This document shows positions 1 through 9,217 of a DNA stretch of 64,000 nt, piece after piece. Within the stretch, counting starts at the first letter, position 1; each line of letters begins with the position of its first letter. The stretch comes from Anaerostipes caccae L1-92 (lineage in GTDB: Bacteria; Bacillota; Clostridia; Lachnospirales; Lachnospiraceae). The DNA lies in NCBI RefSeq assembly GCF_014467075.1, contig NZ_AP023027.1:2669501-2733500 (forward strand), in the 5' to 3' direction. A program made the translations under genes and the position numbers. Under the pieces are notes generated by a model. It saw only the letters and a program-made list of their open reading frames with translations. It ran no database searches and was not told the origin of the DNA.

Positions 1-368
1 GGAATATCTCTTAGATTTAATTCTTTTTTTTCTTTCTTTTTCTTCTTTTTATCTTTTTTCTTCACTGCCTGCGCAGGCGGTTCCTGCATATTTTCCATCA
101 GACGGGATAAGTCCATATTGTTCAGGTCCATGTTTGTGGCATCGATAAAGCTGAACTGTCCGTTTCCCATACTGTCCATAGTTCTCTGCATACAGTCTAC
201 GCAGATATGTATATCCTTGGGAAGCGTGATCATCTTTCCGGTAATCGATTCCGGCCTGCGGCACAGATAGCAGTAGCGCTCCACATCATGGGTTTCGTCT
301 TTCTCCTCAGTAGTTTTTGCAGGCACTTCTTTTTCTTCTAATTCTGTTTCATTTATTTCTTCAGACAT
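1..368 (-). CDS. clpX: ClpX-type AAA+ unfoldase, N-terminal part (runs off window)
   Basis: The frame opens at ATG 368 after a GAGGTA ribosome site and stays open to base 1, giving about 122 N-terminal residues; the AAA+ domain lies outside the window. Residues 33-59 form a four-cysteine zinc-binding domain (C33, C36, C56, C59), followed by a Lys-rich linker. ClpX selects substrates and unfolds them into the ClpP chamber. The zinc domain differs from the usual CSFCGK type and resembles a second ClpX form that I recall from Lachnospiraceae, so this may be a paralogue. It lies 29 nt downstream of the MocR gene on the same strand. Confidence 0.75.
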   Translation of the reverse strand, partial: MSEEINETELEEKEVPAKTTEEKDETHDVERYCYLCRRPESITGKMITLPKDIHICVDCMQRTMDSMGNGQFSFIDATNMDLNNMDLSRLMENMQEPPAQAVKKKDKKKKKKEKKELNLRDI

Positions 369-397
369 TATTTGTACCTCATTTCTTGTAGAAAATA

Positions 398-1789
398 TCA
401 TGCCAGCCGGTAAACATCCCGGATGGCTTTAAGTCCTTTTATCATATCTTCTTTCTGCATTTTCGTAAAGCCTAAAATATACTGCTCCTTTTCGGGACCT
501 CCGTCTATATAATACATCGAAAGAGGATAAACCCTGACTCCCCTTTTCAGCAGTTCTTTTTCAAACCAATCTGTATCCTGAATATGAAAATCAACGCGCA
601 CATGAAGGCCTGCTCCGGCACCGTAAACTGTGATCCGGCTGTCAATTTCCTTCAGCTTCTGAATCAGAAGATCGTGCTTTTCTTTATAAACATTTCTCAT
701 CCGGTTTAAGTGCCGTTCAAAATGACCTTCCGATAAAAAAGAGGTGAGTACACTCTGGTCGATCCTGGATACCGCACAGGAGAAAATACCCGCGGTCTTT
801 CTGTATGCAGGCACAAGGCTTTTGGGCAGCACCATATAACCGATCCGTATGGCAGGGGCGATCGCTTTAGAAAAAGTACCCATATATATTACCTTATCAC
901 TCTCGTCGATGCCCTGAAGGGCCGGGATCGGCTTTCCATAGTACCGGAACTCACTGTCGTAGTCATCCTCGATAATATACCGTTCTTCCTTTTCTCTGGC
1001 CCATTTGATCAGCCGGCTCCTTCTGCCGATCGGAAGAACCACACCGGTAGGATACTGACGGGCGGGCGTGACATAGGCGAGATCCGCACCGCTCTGCTCC
1101 AGCTGCGAAACCCTCAGGCCTTCCTCGTCCATGTCTACGGGAAGTACCTGAAATCCGAGTTCGCGGACCGTCTGATAGGCGTTTAGGTATGCCGGGTTTT
1201 CCATGGCCATGGTCCTGCCCTTACCCAGAGTCAGGCTCAGGAGAAACAGCAGGTTTTCAATCCCCGCTCCTATGATAATCTGGCTGGTGCCCACGTGGAC
1301 ACCTCTGGACTGCCTGAGGTAATACATAATAGCCCTCCTCAGTCCTAAATCCCCCTGATTTTCTCCTTTTTGGAACAACTCACTGTTGTCGTTCATCATG
1401 ACTTCTTTCAGAAGTCGTCTCCATACATTATAGGGGAACAGAGTCATGTCGACTCCTACGGGAGAAAAATCAAAAGGGATCGGATCTTCCTCCTGCACCG
1501 GATCTTCCTCCTCTGTCTCCACGGGAATATTTAAAGACGCCAGGTCTTCCACCTGGCAGATAAAATATCCGCGCTTGGGCTTTGCCTCAATATATCCTTC
1601 GGCTGTCAGCTGGCCGTAGGCCAGATCGATCGTATTCCGGCTCAGGTCCATATGCTTTGCCAGCCTCCTGGTGGACGGAAGCCTGGACCCGCAGGGCAGA
1701 GCCCCACTCCGTATTTCATCCCGGATATAAGCATAAATCTGCCTGTAAAACGGTTCTTTTTTTGTGTGATCCAGTCCGATGGTAAGCAT
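398..1789 (-). CDS. MocR-family regulator (GntR wHTH fused to aminotransferase-like domain)
   Basis: 463 residues. Residues 1-75 are a GntR-type winged helix (SRLPSTRRLA, SRNTIDLAYGQL). From about 110 there is a fold-type-I aminotransferase domain, with the PLP lysine at K308 in the TFSKAIAP motif followed by RIGY. MocR proteins such as PdxR bind DNA and sense PLP or amino acids. The start has a GGGAGG site 4 nt upstream. The gene lies between a cyclophilin lipoprotein (21 nt upstream) and clpX (29 nt downstream), probably in one transcript. The target genes cannot be told from sequence. Confidence 0.92.
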   Translation of the reverse strand: MLTIGLDHTKKEPFYRQIYAYIRDEIRSGALPCGSRLPSTRRLAKHMDLSRNTIDLAYGQLTAEGYIEAKPKRGYFICQVEDLASLNIPVETEEEDPVQEEDPIPFDFSPVGVDMTLFPYNVWRRLLKEVMMNDNSELFQKGENQGDLGLRRAIMYYLRQSRGVHVGTSQIIIGAGIENLLFLLSLTLGKGRTMAMENPAYLNAYQTVRELGFQVLPVDMDEEGLRVSQLEQSGADLAYVTPARQYPTGVVLPIGRRSRLIKWAREKEERYIIEDDYDSEFRYYGKPIPALQGIDESDKVIYMGTFSKAIAPAIRIGYMVLPKSLVPAYRKTAGIFSCAVSRIDQSVLTSFLSEGHFERHLNRMRNVYKEKHDLLIQKLKEIDSRITVYGAGAGLHVRVDFHIQDTDWFEKELLKRGVRVYPLSMYYIDGGPEKEQYILGFTKMQKEDMIKGLKAIRDVYRLA

Positions 1790-1810
1790 CTGTCCCTCCC
1801 GGCGGTTTTT

Positions 1811-2581
1811 CTAGTAATTCTTTACGGTGATTTTTTCAATGACAATGTCTTTTTTAGGTTTGTTCTCGGCCTTTGCATCTGACACAGTCTGAGTCTGGGC
1901 AATCTTGTCCAGAACATCGTATCCGTCATACAGCTGGCCGAATACCGTGTAGTCTCCGGTCAAAGACGGGTATCCTCCCTGCTCTTTAAAAAGATCCCTC
2001 TGAGCTTTTGTAAGTTCTATCGGAGAAGAATCCAGCATTTCATCTGTAACTTCCCTGTTCTGCACTACAAAAAACTGGCTTCCGTTGGTATCCGGACCTG
2101 CATTTGCCATGCAGAGTGCTCCTCTCACCGGGATCAGCTTGTCAGAAGTCTCATTCTTGAACTCTTTTCCCCAGATGCTCTGTCCGCCTTTTCCTGTTCC
2201 CGTCGGATCGCCTCCCTGGATCATGAAGTCTTTGATGACCCTGTGAAAAATAATCCCATCATAATATCCGTTGGATGCCAGCGTCAAAAAGTTTTTGACT
2301 GCCAGCGGGGAATCCTTGAGGAAAAACTTAAATTTCATTGTTCCGTAGCCCTTGACTTTCACAATAGCAACCGTCTCCCCTTTGGACGGGTCCCCAATCT
2401 GCACAGTCTTTTTGGCTCCGTTGATCTTGATCTCTTTATATTTGCTGAGGACCTTTGCCTCCGTCGATTTCTCGGCAGTCGTCTTTGCTTTTTCTGTTTT
2501 CTCCTGCTTTTTCTCAGTCTGGCACGCAGAAAGCGCTAATGTACAGAGGAGCAGTCCCCCTGCGATCAGTTTCTTTTTCAT
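1811..2581 (-). CDS. Cyclophilin-type peptidyl-prolyl isomerase lipoprotein
   Basis: 256 residues. The N-terminus is a lipoprotein signal with lipobox LSAC (C20), followed by a Lys/Glu-rich linker to about residue 50 and then a cyclophilin domain. Visible motifs include FHRVIKDFMIQGGDPTGTG, NGSQFF and a late TVFGQLYDG segment. It should be anchored outside the cytoplasmic membrane and catalyse proline cis-trans isomerisation in exported proteins. The start follows AAGGAG by 9 nt. It sits 14 nt after the Gfo/Idh/MocA gene, so co-transcription is likely although no functional link is obvious. Confidence 0.93.
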   Translation of the reverse strand: MKKKLIAGGLLLCTLALSACQTEKKQEKTEKAKTTAEKSTEAKVLSKYKEIKINGAKKTVQIGDPSKGETVAIVKVKGYGTMKFKFFLKDSPLAVKNFLTLASNGYYDGIIFHRVIKDFMIQGGDPTGTGKGGQSIWGKEFKNETSDKLIPVRGALCMANAGPDTNGSQFFVVQNREVTDEMLDSSPIELTKAQRDLFKEQGGYPSLTGDYTVFGQLYDGYDVLDKIAQTQTVSDAKAENKPKKDIVIEKITVKNY

Positions 2582-2595
2582 TGATCTGTTCTCCT

Positions 2596-3585
2596 TTACT
2601 GTTCTCTGATTTTATCTGCCGGAAATACAATTCCGGTCTGCCTTCTGGCTTCGTCTATGATCTTCATTTCCATTACTGAAGCTTCCAGATGCGGATGGTC
2701 TGTCTGCCCCGTCTCGATCAGTTCTACAAAAACCTGTGCTTCGTAATTCATCGGGTTGGAACGGCTGTCACATTCAATGGTCTCTTCACTGCCATCGTTA
2801 TAAAGAATCTTGATCTCTCTTGGATTCGGGCACTCTGAGATGATCATGCAGCCTTTCTCTCCCTGGATCTGGGTCGGAAGCTTGGAATTGGTGATCTTTG
2901 AATAAATAACCTCCGCCTGTTTATCCCCATAGGATGCGATGAGCGTGCCTGCTCCGTCCACACCATTTTCCAGGAATATGGCATCCGCCAGTATTTTTTC
3001 CGGCATCCCGAATAATGCCGCGAGAAAATGCACGCAGTACACGCCGATGTCCATAATGGCTCCGTTGGAAAGTTCCGGCTTGAAAGCATTTTCAATAATC
3101 CCGTTTTTAAACTTGTCATATCGTGAAGAATACTGGCAGTACTGGATCGTGGCACGGCGCACGGTGCCAATCTTGGAAAGATGTTCCTTCATCGCCTTGA
3201 ATCCCGGTGTATGTACGGACTTCATAGCTTCCATAAACACGACCTGATTTTCCTTTGCCGCCTGGATCATCAATTCAAGTTCCGTCAAATTGGATGCCAC
3301 CGGCTTTTCACATAACACGTGTTTTTTGTGGTTGAGCATCATCATCGTGTGTTTGAAATGGCAGTAAGTAGGGCTTGCCACATAGACCGCATCGATCTCA
3401 GGGTCCTTTGCCAGTTCTTCATAATTATCATAAACTTTATCGACCCCGTATTTGGCCGCAAATTCTTTTCCCTTTTCCATCGTCCTTGAATAGACCGCTG
3501 AAAGCTCGATCCCTTCGACCTCCCGGATGCCTTCCAGGAGCCAGTCCGTGATAAAATTTGTTCCTATACATGCCAACCGTACCAT
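2596..3585 (-). CDS. Gfo/Idh/MocA-family NAD(P)-dependent oxidoreductase
   Basis: 329 residues. The N-terminal Rossmann domain begins MVRLACIGTNFI and carries the family lysine motif in LCEKPVASN at about residue 95. The C-terminal half is the substrate-binding alpha/beta domain. These enzymes oxidise or reduce sugars and cyclitols; the substrate cannot be assigned here. An ideal TAAGGAGG site lies just upstream of the ATG. It is first in an apparent run with the cyclophilin and MocR genes and follows the ABC exporter after a 102-nt gap. Confidence 0.9.
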   Translation of the reverse strand: MVRLACIGTNFITDWLLEGIREVEGIELSAVYSRTMEKGKEFAAKYGVDKVYDNYEELAKDPEIDAVYVASPTYCHFKHTMMMLNHKKHVLCEKPVASNLTELELMIQAAKENQVVFMEAMKSVHTPGFKAMKEHLSKIGTVRRATIQYCQYSSRYDKFKNGIIENAFKPELSNGAIMDIGVYCVHFLAALFGMPEKILADAIFLENGVDGAGTLIASYGDKQAEVIYSKITNSKLPTQIQGEKGCMIISECPNPREIKILYNDGSEETIECDSRSNPMNYEAQVFVELIETGQTDHPHLEASVMEMKIIDEARRQTGIVFPADKIREQ

Positions 3586-3687
3586 AATTTCCTCCTTATA
3601 CCTAAATGCAATTTAGCCTCTGGCACGCCGGGGCAAAAATGCGCCGACGGTACCGGAGGCTTTCAGGACCGGAAGATAAATTCCCTT
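3586..3687. other. Intergenic gap with GC-rich hairpin
   Basis: This 102-nt gap lies between the exporter stop and the Gfo gene. GCCTC near 3614 can pair with GAGGC near 3661 around a GC-rich, partly self-complementary interior. There is no clear T-run, so it may be a weak terminator for the exporter operon or a processing hairpin. Confidence 0.35.
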
Positions 3688-5523
3688 CTAGTCCGCTGTT
3701 TCAAACTGACTGTTGTAGAGGTTCGCATAGAAACCGCCTTTCGCAAGCAGTTCCTCGTGATTTCCCTGTTCTACGATGTCCCCGTGGTTCATGACGAGGA
3801 TCATATCCGCATCCTTGATCGTAGAAAGGCGATGCGCGATGACAAAACTGGTTCTTCCTTCCATCAGGTTATCCATTGCTTTCTGAATCCGCTCTTCCGT
3901 CCTTGTATCGACGGAGCTGGTGGCTTCATCTAAGATCAGGATCTTAGGGTCGGCCAGGATCGCTCTCGCAATGGTCAGAAGCTGTTTCTGTCCCTGGGAA
4001 ATGTTATTGCTCTCCTCATTTATTATCATATCATAACCTTTCGGCTGTGTCTCGATAAAATGATGGGCAAAGGCAGCTCTTGCCGCTCCCTGGATCTCTT
4101 CTTCACTGGCGTCCAGCTTTCCGTATCGGATATTGTCACGGACGGAAGCATTGTAAAGCCATGTATCCTGAAGAACCATTCCAAACATCTGCCGGATATC
4201 GCTTCTTTTAAAGTCTCTGACATCATAGCCGTCAATCTTGATCGATCCGCCGCTGACATCATAAAATCTCATCAAAAGTTTGATCATCGTTGTTTTTCCT
4301 GCGCCTGTCGGGCCGACGATTGCGATCTTCTGTCCTTCTTTGACTTCCACGGAGAAATCGTTGATGACTCTCTGATTCTCATTATATCCGAAGGATACGT
4401 GTTCAAAAGTTACATTTCCGTCCAGCGAAGACACATCCACAGGATTCTCCTTCACTTCTTCTTCCTCCTCTTCTTCGAGGAATTCAAAGACACGCTCCGC
4501 GGAAGCCGCGGTCGTCTGCATCATGTTGCCGACCTGGGCCAGCTGGGTGATCGGCTGGGTAAAGTTTCTTACATACTGGATAAAGGACTGGATCTGCCCT
4601 ACCTCAATGGTATTCTTGATTGCCAGAAATCCTCCCAGAATCGCAACGACCACATAGCCTAAGTTTCCCACAAACTGCATCAGAGGCATCATTGCCCCGG
4701 AGAAAAACTGAGATCTCCACGCAGAATTATATAATTTTCCGTTTACTTTTTCAAACTCTTCCACAACACTCTTTTCTTTATTGAATACTTTTACAATGTT
4801 GTGGCCGCTGTAAATTTCTTCTACCTGGCCGTTGACTTCCCCGAGCAGTGCCTGCTGCGCCTGGAAATAAGGCTGGGATTTTTTCATGATCGCACCGATC
4901 ATCAGGAAGGATACCGGAAGGATCACGACCACGGCGACCGTCATCGGAACGCTGATCCTGATCATCATAACGAACACACCGATAATGGTAGCCACAGAAG
5001 TAATGATCTGTGTCATACTCTGATTCAGACTCTGTCCCAGAGTATCCACATCGTTGGTGATCCTTGAGAGCACCTCACCGAATGTTCTGCTCTCAAAATA
5101 TTTCATCGGCATCCTGTGGATCTTTTCAGAAATATCTTTTCTCATCTGATATGTGGTGTTGTTGGACACATGGGTCATGATCAGTCCCTGAAGGAATGAA
5201 AATGCCGCAGATGTCAGATACAGTCCGAGAAGCGTCAGCAGTATGCCCCTTATCTTGGAAAAATCAATTCCGCCGGTTCCCTGGACTTTTTTCACCAGTC
5301 CGTTAAAAATTTCAGTTGTGGCATTTCCAAGTATGGTCGGTCCTACAATGTTAAATACCGTGCTGGCAATGGCAAACAAAATAACAAAAGCGATGGCGCC
5401 GTAGTAGCGTCTCATGTATTTTAAAAGCTTCTTAATGGTTCCTTTGAAATCTTTTGCTTTTTCTCCGCCCTGCATCGGGCCGTGGCCCATTCTCCTGACC
5501 GGCCTTCTGTTCTGATTACTCAT
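3688..5523 (-). CDS. ABC exporter half-transporter, degenerate-signature subunit
   Basis: 611 residues from ATG 5523, chosen over upstream in-frame starts because GGGGAGG precedes it and the upstream readings lie inside the partner gene. The 8-nt overlap with that gene suggests translational coupling. A six-helix membrane domain (about 50-350) is followed by a nucleotide-binding domain. It has Walker A GPTGAGKTT, a non-canonical signature SQGQKQ instead of SGGQ, and a canonical Walker B ILDEATSSVD. Together with the partner's Asp-substituted Walker B, this is the asymmetric pattern of heterodimeric exporters such as BmrCD or TM287/288. It probably exports drugs or lipids under MarR control. 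Confidence 0.93.
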   Translation of the reverse strand: MSNQNRRPVRRMGHGPMQGGEKAKDFKGTIKKLLKYMRRYYGAIAFVILFAIASTVFNIVGPTILGNATTEIFNGLVKKVQGTGGIDFSKIRGILLTLLGLYLTSAAFSFLQGLIMTHVSNNTTYQMRKDISEKIHRMPMKYFESRTFGEVLSRITNDVDTLGQSLNQSMTQIITSVATIIGVFVMMIRISVPMTVAVVVILPVSFLMIGAIMKKSQPYFQAQQALLGEVNGQVEEIYSGHNIVKVFNKEKSVVEEFEKVNGKLYNSAWRSQFFSGAMMPLMQFVGNLGYVVVAILGGFLAIKNTIEVGQIQSFIQYVRNFTQPITQLAQVGNMMQTTAASAERVFEFLEEEEEEEVKENPVDVSSLDGNVTFEHVSFGYNENQRVINDFSVEVKEGQKIAIVGPTGAGKTTMIKLLMRFYDVSGGSIKIDGYDVRDFKRSDIRQMFGMVLQDTWLYNASVRDNIRYGKLDASEEEIQGAARAAFAHHFIETQPKGYDMIINEESNNISQGQKQLLTIARAILADPKILILDEATSSVDTRTEERIQKAMDNLMEGRTSFVIAHRLSTIKDADMILVMNHGDIVEQGNHEELLAKGGFYANLYNSQFETAD

Positions 5524-7684
5524 GTTCTGCCGCCTCCCCTCTAGCTTTTGCAAAATCATCCTCAGACAACTGGGATTTTGCAATCTGTAAGTAGACCGGA
5601 CATGACTCCAGCAGTTCTTCATGAGTTCCTGTGCCCACGACGCGGCCCTCATCTAAGACAACGATCTGGTCTGCGTGCAGGATCGTACTGATCCTCTGCG
5701 CAACGATCAGGGTCGTGCTTCCCTTCGTCTCTCTGGCCAGTGCCTGCCGAAGTGTCACATCCGTCTTGTAATCAAGTGCGGAAAAGCTGTCGTCAAAAAT
5801 GTAAATTTCCGGGTCCTTGGCAACTGCCCTGGCGATGGACAGTCTCTGTTTCTGCCCTCCGGATACGTTGGAACCTCCCTGGGCGATCGGAGAATCATAT
5901 GCCTCTTTCTTTTCTTCAATGAAATCTGCGGCCTGTGCAATCCTTGCCGCTTTCTTCACCTCTTCTTCAGATGCATCCTCTTTTCCGTAACGCAGGTTCG
6001 AGTCGATCGTTCCGGAAAACAGAACCCCCTTCTGGGGTACATAGCCCAGTTTATCTCTTAAATCCGACTGTTTTACCTCCCGGATATCTACTCCGTCAAC
6101 GAGAATACTTCCCTCTGTCACATCAAAAAACCTCGGGATCAGATTGATCAGCGTAGACTTTCCGCTTCCGGTGCTTCCGATAAACGCCGTGGTCTTTCCG
6201 GACGGCGCCGTAAAGCTGATGTCGTGGAGCATATCCTCCCCTGCATCGGGATATCGGAAAGAAACATGCTTAAATTCCACTTCTCCCTTTTTCTCATTCA
6301 GAAATTCTTTCGGCCGTTTCGGATCTTTGATCATGATCTCCATATCTAAAATTTCATTGACACGCTCTGCTGCCACCTGGGCTCTCGGCATCATGATGGA
6401 AACCATGGAGATGAAAAGGAATGACATGATGATCTGCATCGCATACTGAATGAACGCCATCAGATCTCCCACCTGCATCCTTCCCAGGTCAATGTTGTCT
6501 GCTCCCACATAGACGATCAGGACCGTCATGGCATTCATGATCAGCATCATGAGCGGCATCATAAACGTCATCGCCCTGTTGACGAACAGGTTGGTCTTCA
6601 TCAGGTTCTTATTGGCCGTGTCAAACCGTTCTTTTTCGTGCTTTTCGGTGCTGAATGCACGGATGACGGGAAGCCCGGTCAGAATTTCCCTGGATACAAG
6701 GTTCAGCCGGTCGATCAGTTTCTGCAAAACCTTAAATTTCGGCATAGCCACAGTAAACAGGACTAAAATCACGGTCATGATCGCCACGACTCCGATGGCA
6801 ATGGTCCATGTCATATCCACGTTGGTTTTCAGTACTTTATAGATACCTCCAAGCCCCATCAATGGTGCAAATACAACGATGCGGAACATCATGGTCACAA
6901 ACATCTGGATCTGCTGGATATCATTCGTACTCCTGGTGATCAGGGATGCCGTGGAAAACTTATCAAACTCTGAGTTCGTAAAATCCATTACCTTTTTAAA
7001 AATATGGTCACGGAGAATTCTGCTCAGCCTGGCTGCCAGTTTTGCGGATAATAAAACGACAGTTACGGCCACAGCCATAGCCAGCAGTGCAAGCCCTACC
7101 ATAATGGCTCCGGTCTTCAACATATAATTGGTCTGTATCTGGTCTAAGTCGAGCCCCATGGCTTTATATTCCGCTTTTACAAAAGAGATCGCGGCCTGGC
7201 TGATGATGCTTTCCGGCATGTCATCAATGCTCTTTCCCTTAAATTTCTGCGCCATTTTGGCATTTTCTTTGGTCTGGCCGCTTTGCTCCATCATTTTCAT
7301 TTCCAGCATCAGCATCGGTTTTGAAAGGATTTTGTCTAAATCCTCCCTGTCCTTTTTACTGATGTCTTTTCTCACATAGAGACGGCCTTTTTTATAAGAG
7401 CTGTAATCAGAGTCTTTCACCTGTTTTTTCGTGTACAGCTCATAGGCATCCTTCACTTTTTCTGCATCTTTCGGCTTCATCATTCCCATGAGTGCCTGCA
7501 TGGACTCTTCCCGGACGGCATCCGGCACTGCGTCCTCGATTCCGCCCTGCTGGATTCCTACATTGACAATATTGGACGTATACGTCGGGATCGTCAGTTC
7601 ACAGCTGACCTGCACACACAAAAGCAAAACAATGCATGCGATCGGGATATATGCTTTTTTCAGATATCGGAATATTTTCAGCAT
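5516..7684 (-). CDS. ABC exporter half-transporter, degenerate-Walker-B subunit
   Basis: 722 residues, longer than usual because of an extra segment of roughly 150 residues (about 40-190, Lys/Asp/Met rich) between the first two membrane helices, predicted to be extracytoplasmic. The NBD has Walker A GSTGSGKST, a canonical signature SGGQKQR and Walker B IYIFDDSFSALD, where Asp replaces the catalytic Glu. ATP hydrolysis should therefore depend on the partner's composite site. GAAAGGAG lies upstream of the start, and the MarR stop is 18 nt further upstream. Order: marR, this gene, partner. Confidence 0.93.
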   Translation of the reverse strand: MLKIFRYLKKAYIPIACIVLLLCVQVSCELTIPTYTSNIVNVGIQQGGIEDAVPDAVREESMQALMGMMKPKDAEKVKDAYELYTKKQVKDSDYSSYKKGRLYVRKDISKKDREDLDKILSKPMLMLEMKMMEQSGQTKENAKMAQKFKGKSIDDMPESIISQAAISFVKAEYKAMGLDLDQIQTNYMLKTGAIMVGLALLAMAVAVTVVLLSAKLAARLSRILRDHIFKKVMDFTNSEFDKFSTASLITRSTNDIQQIQMFVTMMFRIVVFAPLMGLGGIYKVLKTNVDMTWTIAIGVVAIMTVILVLFTVAMPKFKVLQKLIDRLNLVSREILTGLPVIRAFSTEKHEKERFDTANKNLMKTNLFVNRAMTFMMPLMMLIMNAMTVLIVYVGADNIDLGRMQVGDLMAFIQYAMQIIMSFLFISMVSIMMPRAQVAAERVNEILDMEIMIKDPKRPKEFLNEKKGEVEFKHVSFRYPDAGEDMLHDISFTAPSGKTTAFIGSTGSGKSTLINLIPRFFDVTEGSILVDGVDIREVKQSDLRDKLGYVPQKGVLFSGTIDSNLRYGKEDASEEEVKKAARIAQAADFIEEKKEAYDSPIAQGGSNVSGGQKQRLSIARAVAKDPEIYIFDDSFSALDYKTDVTLRQALARETKGSTTLIVAQRISTILHADQIVVLDEGRVVGTGTHEELLESCPVYLQIAKSQLSEDDFAKARGEAAEHE

Positions 7685-7702
7685 GATGTCTCCTTTCTAC
7701 GA

Positions 7703-8164
7703 TTATTCCTTACATTTACAAGTTCCTATTTCCAAATCAACTAATTTATCAAGCCCCTCATAAAATTTTGTGAGCAGCCGGAACAGTTCTTCTTTTTCCT
7801 CTTCCGTGAAGGTCTTCATGACCTGATTTTTAACTTCGACGGTAGCTTCGGAAATTTTCTCATAGATCTGCCGTCCGTGTTCCGTGAGATACACGAGGCT
7901 TCTCCTCTGATCTTCCGGGTCCTGCTTCCTGATGACAAATTCTCTTTTTTCAAGCCTGCGGATCATGACATTGATCGTCGAAGGCTTAATGCCCAATCTA
8001 TCTGCAATCTCCTTCTGAGTCACTCCTTCTTTCTTGTAAAGGCCGGTGATCAGCGGCATCTGCCCCGGATGCAGACCTGCCTCCTTTAGGTAAGCAAATC
8101 CGATTGCAAAATTTTTATGGTTGATCTTCAGAAGCAGGTGATAAATGCCGTCATCTTCATACAT
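7703..8164 (-). CDS. MarR-family transcriptional regulator
   Basis: 153 residues from ATG 8164, preferred to an upstream TTG because AAAGGAG stands 5 nt before it. The winged helix includes TQKEIADRLGIKPSTINVMI and the wing RKQDPEDQRRSLVYLT, both typical of MarR. It is first in an operon with the two ABC half-transporters, and two palindromes lie just upstream. It probably represses its own operon until a ligand, likely an exporter substrate, releases it. Confidence 0.95.
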   Translation of the reverse strand: MYEDDGIYHLLLKINHKNFAIGFAYLKEAGLHPGQMPLITGLYKKEGVTQKEIADRLGIKPSTINVMIRRLEKREFVIRKQDPEDQRRSLVYLTEHGRQIYEKISEATVEVKNQVMKTFTEEEKEELFRLLTKFYEGLDKLVDLEIGTCKCKE

Positions 8165-8195
8165 GATGACTCCTTTCTTAAACCTCAAAAAATAT

Positions 8196-8225
8196 ATTAG
8201 TTATCTAATCATTAGTTGACTAATG
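8196..8225. promoter_or_regulatory. Tandem MarR-type operators over the exporter promoter
   Basis: Two adjacent palindromes, ATTAG-TTAT-CTAAT (8196-8209) and CATTAG-TTGA-CTAATG (8210-8225), lie with centres 15 bp apart. On the minus strand a possible -10 TAATAT (8194-8199) and -35 TAGTCA at 17-bp spacing overlap them. Binding here would block transcription of marR and the exporter. Confidence 0.75.
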
Positions 8226-8275
8226 GTTATCATAGCACAGTGCAAATGGAAATACAAGAAAAGAATTGTGAAGAT

Positions 8276-9199
8276 TCAGTGACGTTTTTTCGTCCCGAAA
8301 ATCATTCTGAAAAAGGTCCTGATTTCTCTCCAGGCCTCTTTGCTCTCCGGCAGCATTCCCATCGCCAGCTGAAACACATGGAACATGTCGGGATAGACAC
8401 TGTTTCTCACCGAAACACCGCTTTCCTTCACCTTTCTTGCCACTCTCAGTGTGTCGTCCAGCAAAACTTCCCTGCCGCCTGCCTGAAACAGCATCGGCGG
8501 AAATCCGTGATAATCTCCGAACAGCGGGGAAATATACGGATTGCTGACATCCTCACTTCCCGGATACAGAGAATCGTAAAGCATCGTGACCTTTGATCTG
8601 CCGAACAGCGGGTCTCTTCCGTAATTATATTTGAGACTTTCTCCGCTCAGTGTAAGATCCGTCCACGGTGACATCAAAATAAAACCTGCCGGCATGGCAA
8701 TTCCATGATCCTTCAGATATAAACCGAGAGCCAGCGCAAGTCCTCCCCCGGCAGAATCCCCCGCAATCACGATCTTTTCCGGCGGGAATCCCTTCTCCTC
8801 TGTCAGCCACCGGTAGGCTGAGACAGCGTCTTTAAGCGCCGCAGGAAACGGATGCTCCGGCACGACCCGGTAATCCGGTGACAGAACACTTCCTCCCCCG
8901 CTGCAAATAGAGTACTGGAGGGCAGCTCTGCGGTATGCGTTTCTAAGCGTCCCGATATATCCGCCGCCGTGCAGCTGCAATACCGCCAGGTCATTTTTAT
9001 CCTGATCCGGAGACAGAAATTCCATCTGAAAATTCTCATGTGCCAGTTTCTCGTTTGTATACCCTTTTGGGCACTTCCACCGGTATTCCTTCGGATTCTG
9101 ATGTCCCATGCCGGTGGCATATGTCCTTCCTCTGGGTGTCGCTGTAAATCCTCTGATGCATTGAACGGCCATCTGTCCGCGCAAACTTGCTCGTTTCAT
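8276..9199 (-). CDS. Alpha/beta hydrolase, HSL-type esterase
   Basis: 307 residues. The oxyanion motif HGGG (77-80) and nucleophile elbow GDSAGG (S149) identify a hormone-sensitive-lipase-type carboxylesterase. A late PDMFHVFQL segment offers the catalytic His. No signal peptide is seen, so it is cytoplasmic. AGAAGGAG precedes the start. It is the last gene of an operon with a zinc-ribbon membrane protein and a condensation-like acyltransferase, which suggests that it cleaves or trims an ester made by that partner. Confidence 0.9.
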   Translation of the reverse strand: MKRASLRGQMAVQCIRGFTATPRGRTYATGMGHQNPKEYRWKCPKGYTNEKLAHENFQMEFLSPDQDKNDLAVLQLHGGGYIGTLRNAYRRAALQYSICSGGGSVLSPDYRVVPEHPFPAALKDAVSAYRWLTEEKGFPPEKIVIAGDSAGGGLALALGLYLKDHGIAMPAGFILMSPWTDLTLSGESLKYNYGRDPLFGRSKVTMLYDSLYPGSEDVSNPYISPLFGDYHGFPPMLFQAGGREVLLDDTLRVARKVKESGVSVRNSVYPDMFHVFQLAMGMLPESKEAWREIRTFFRMIFGTKKRH

Positions 9200-9217
9200 A
9201 GTATGCTCCTTCTCTGA

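Noticed and set aside
4060..4662. 200-codon open frame on the plus strand
   Set aside because: It is the complement of the ABC transporter nucleotide-binding domain and has no ribosome site or family features.
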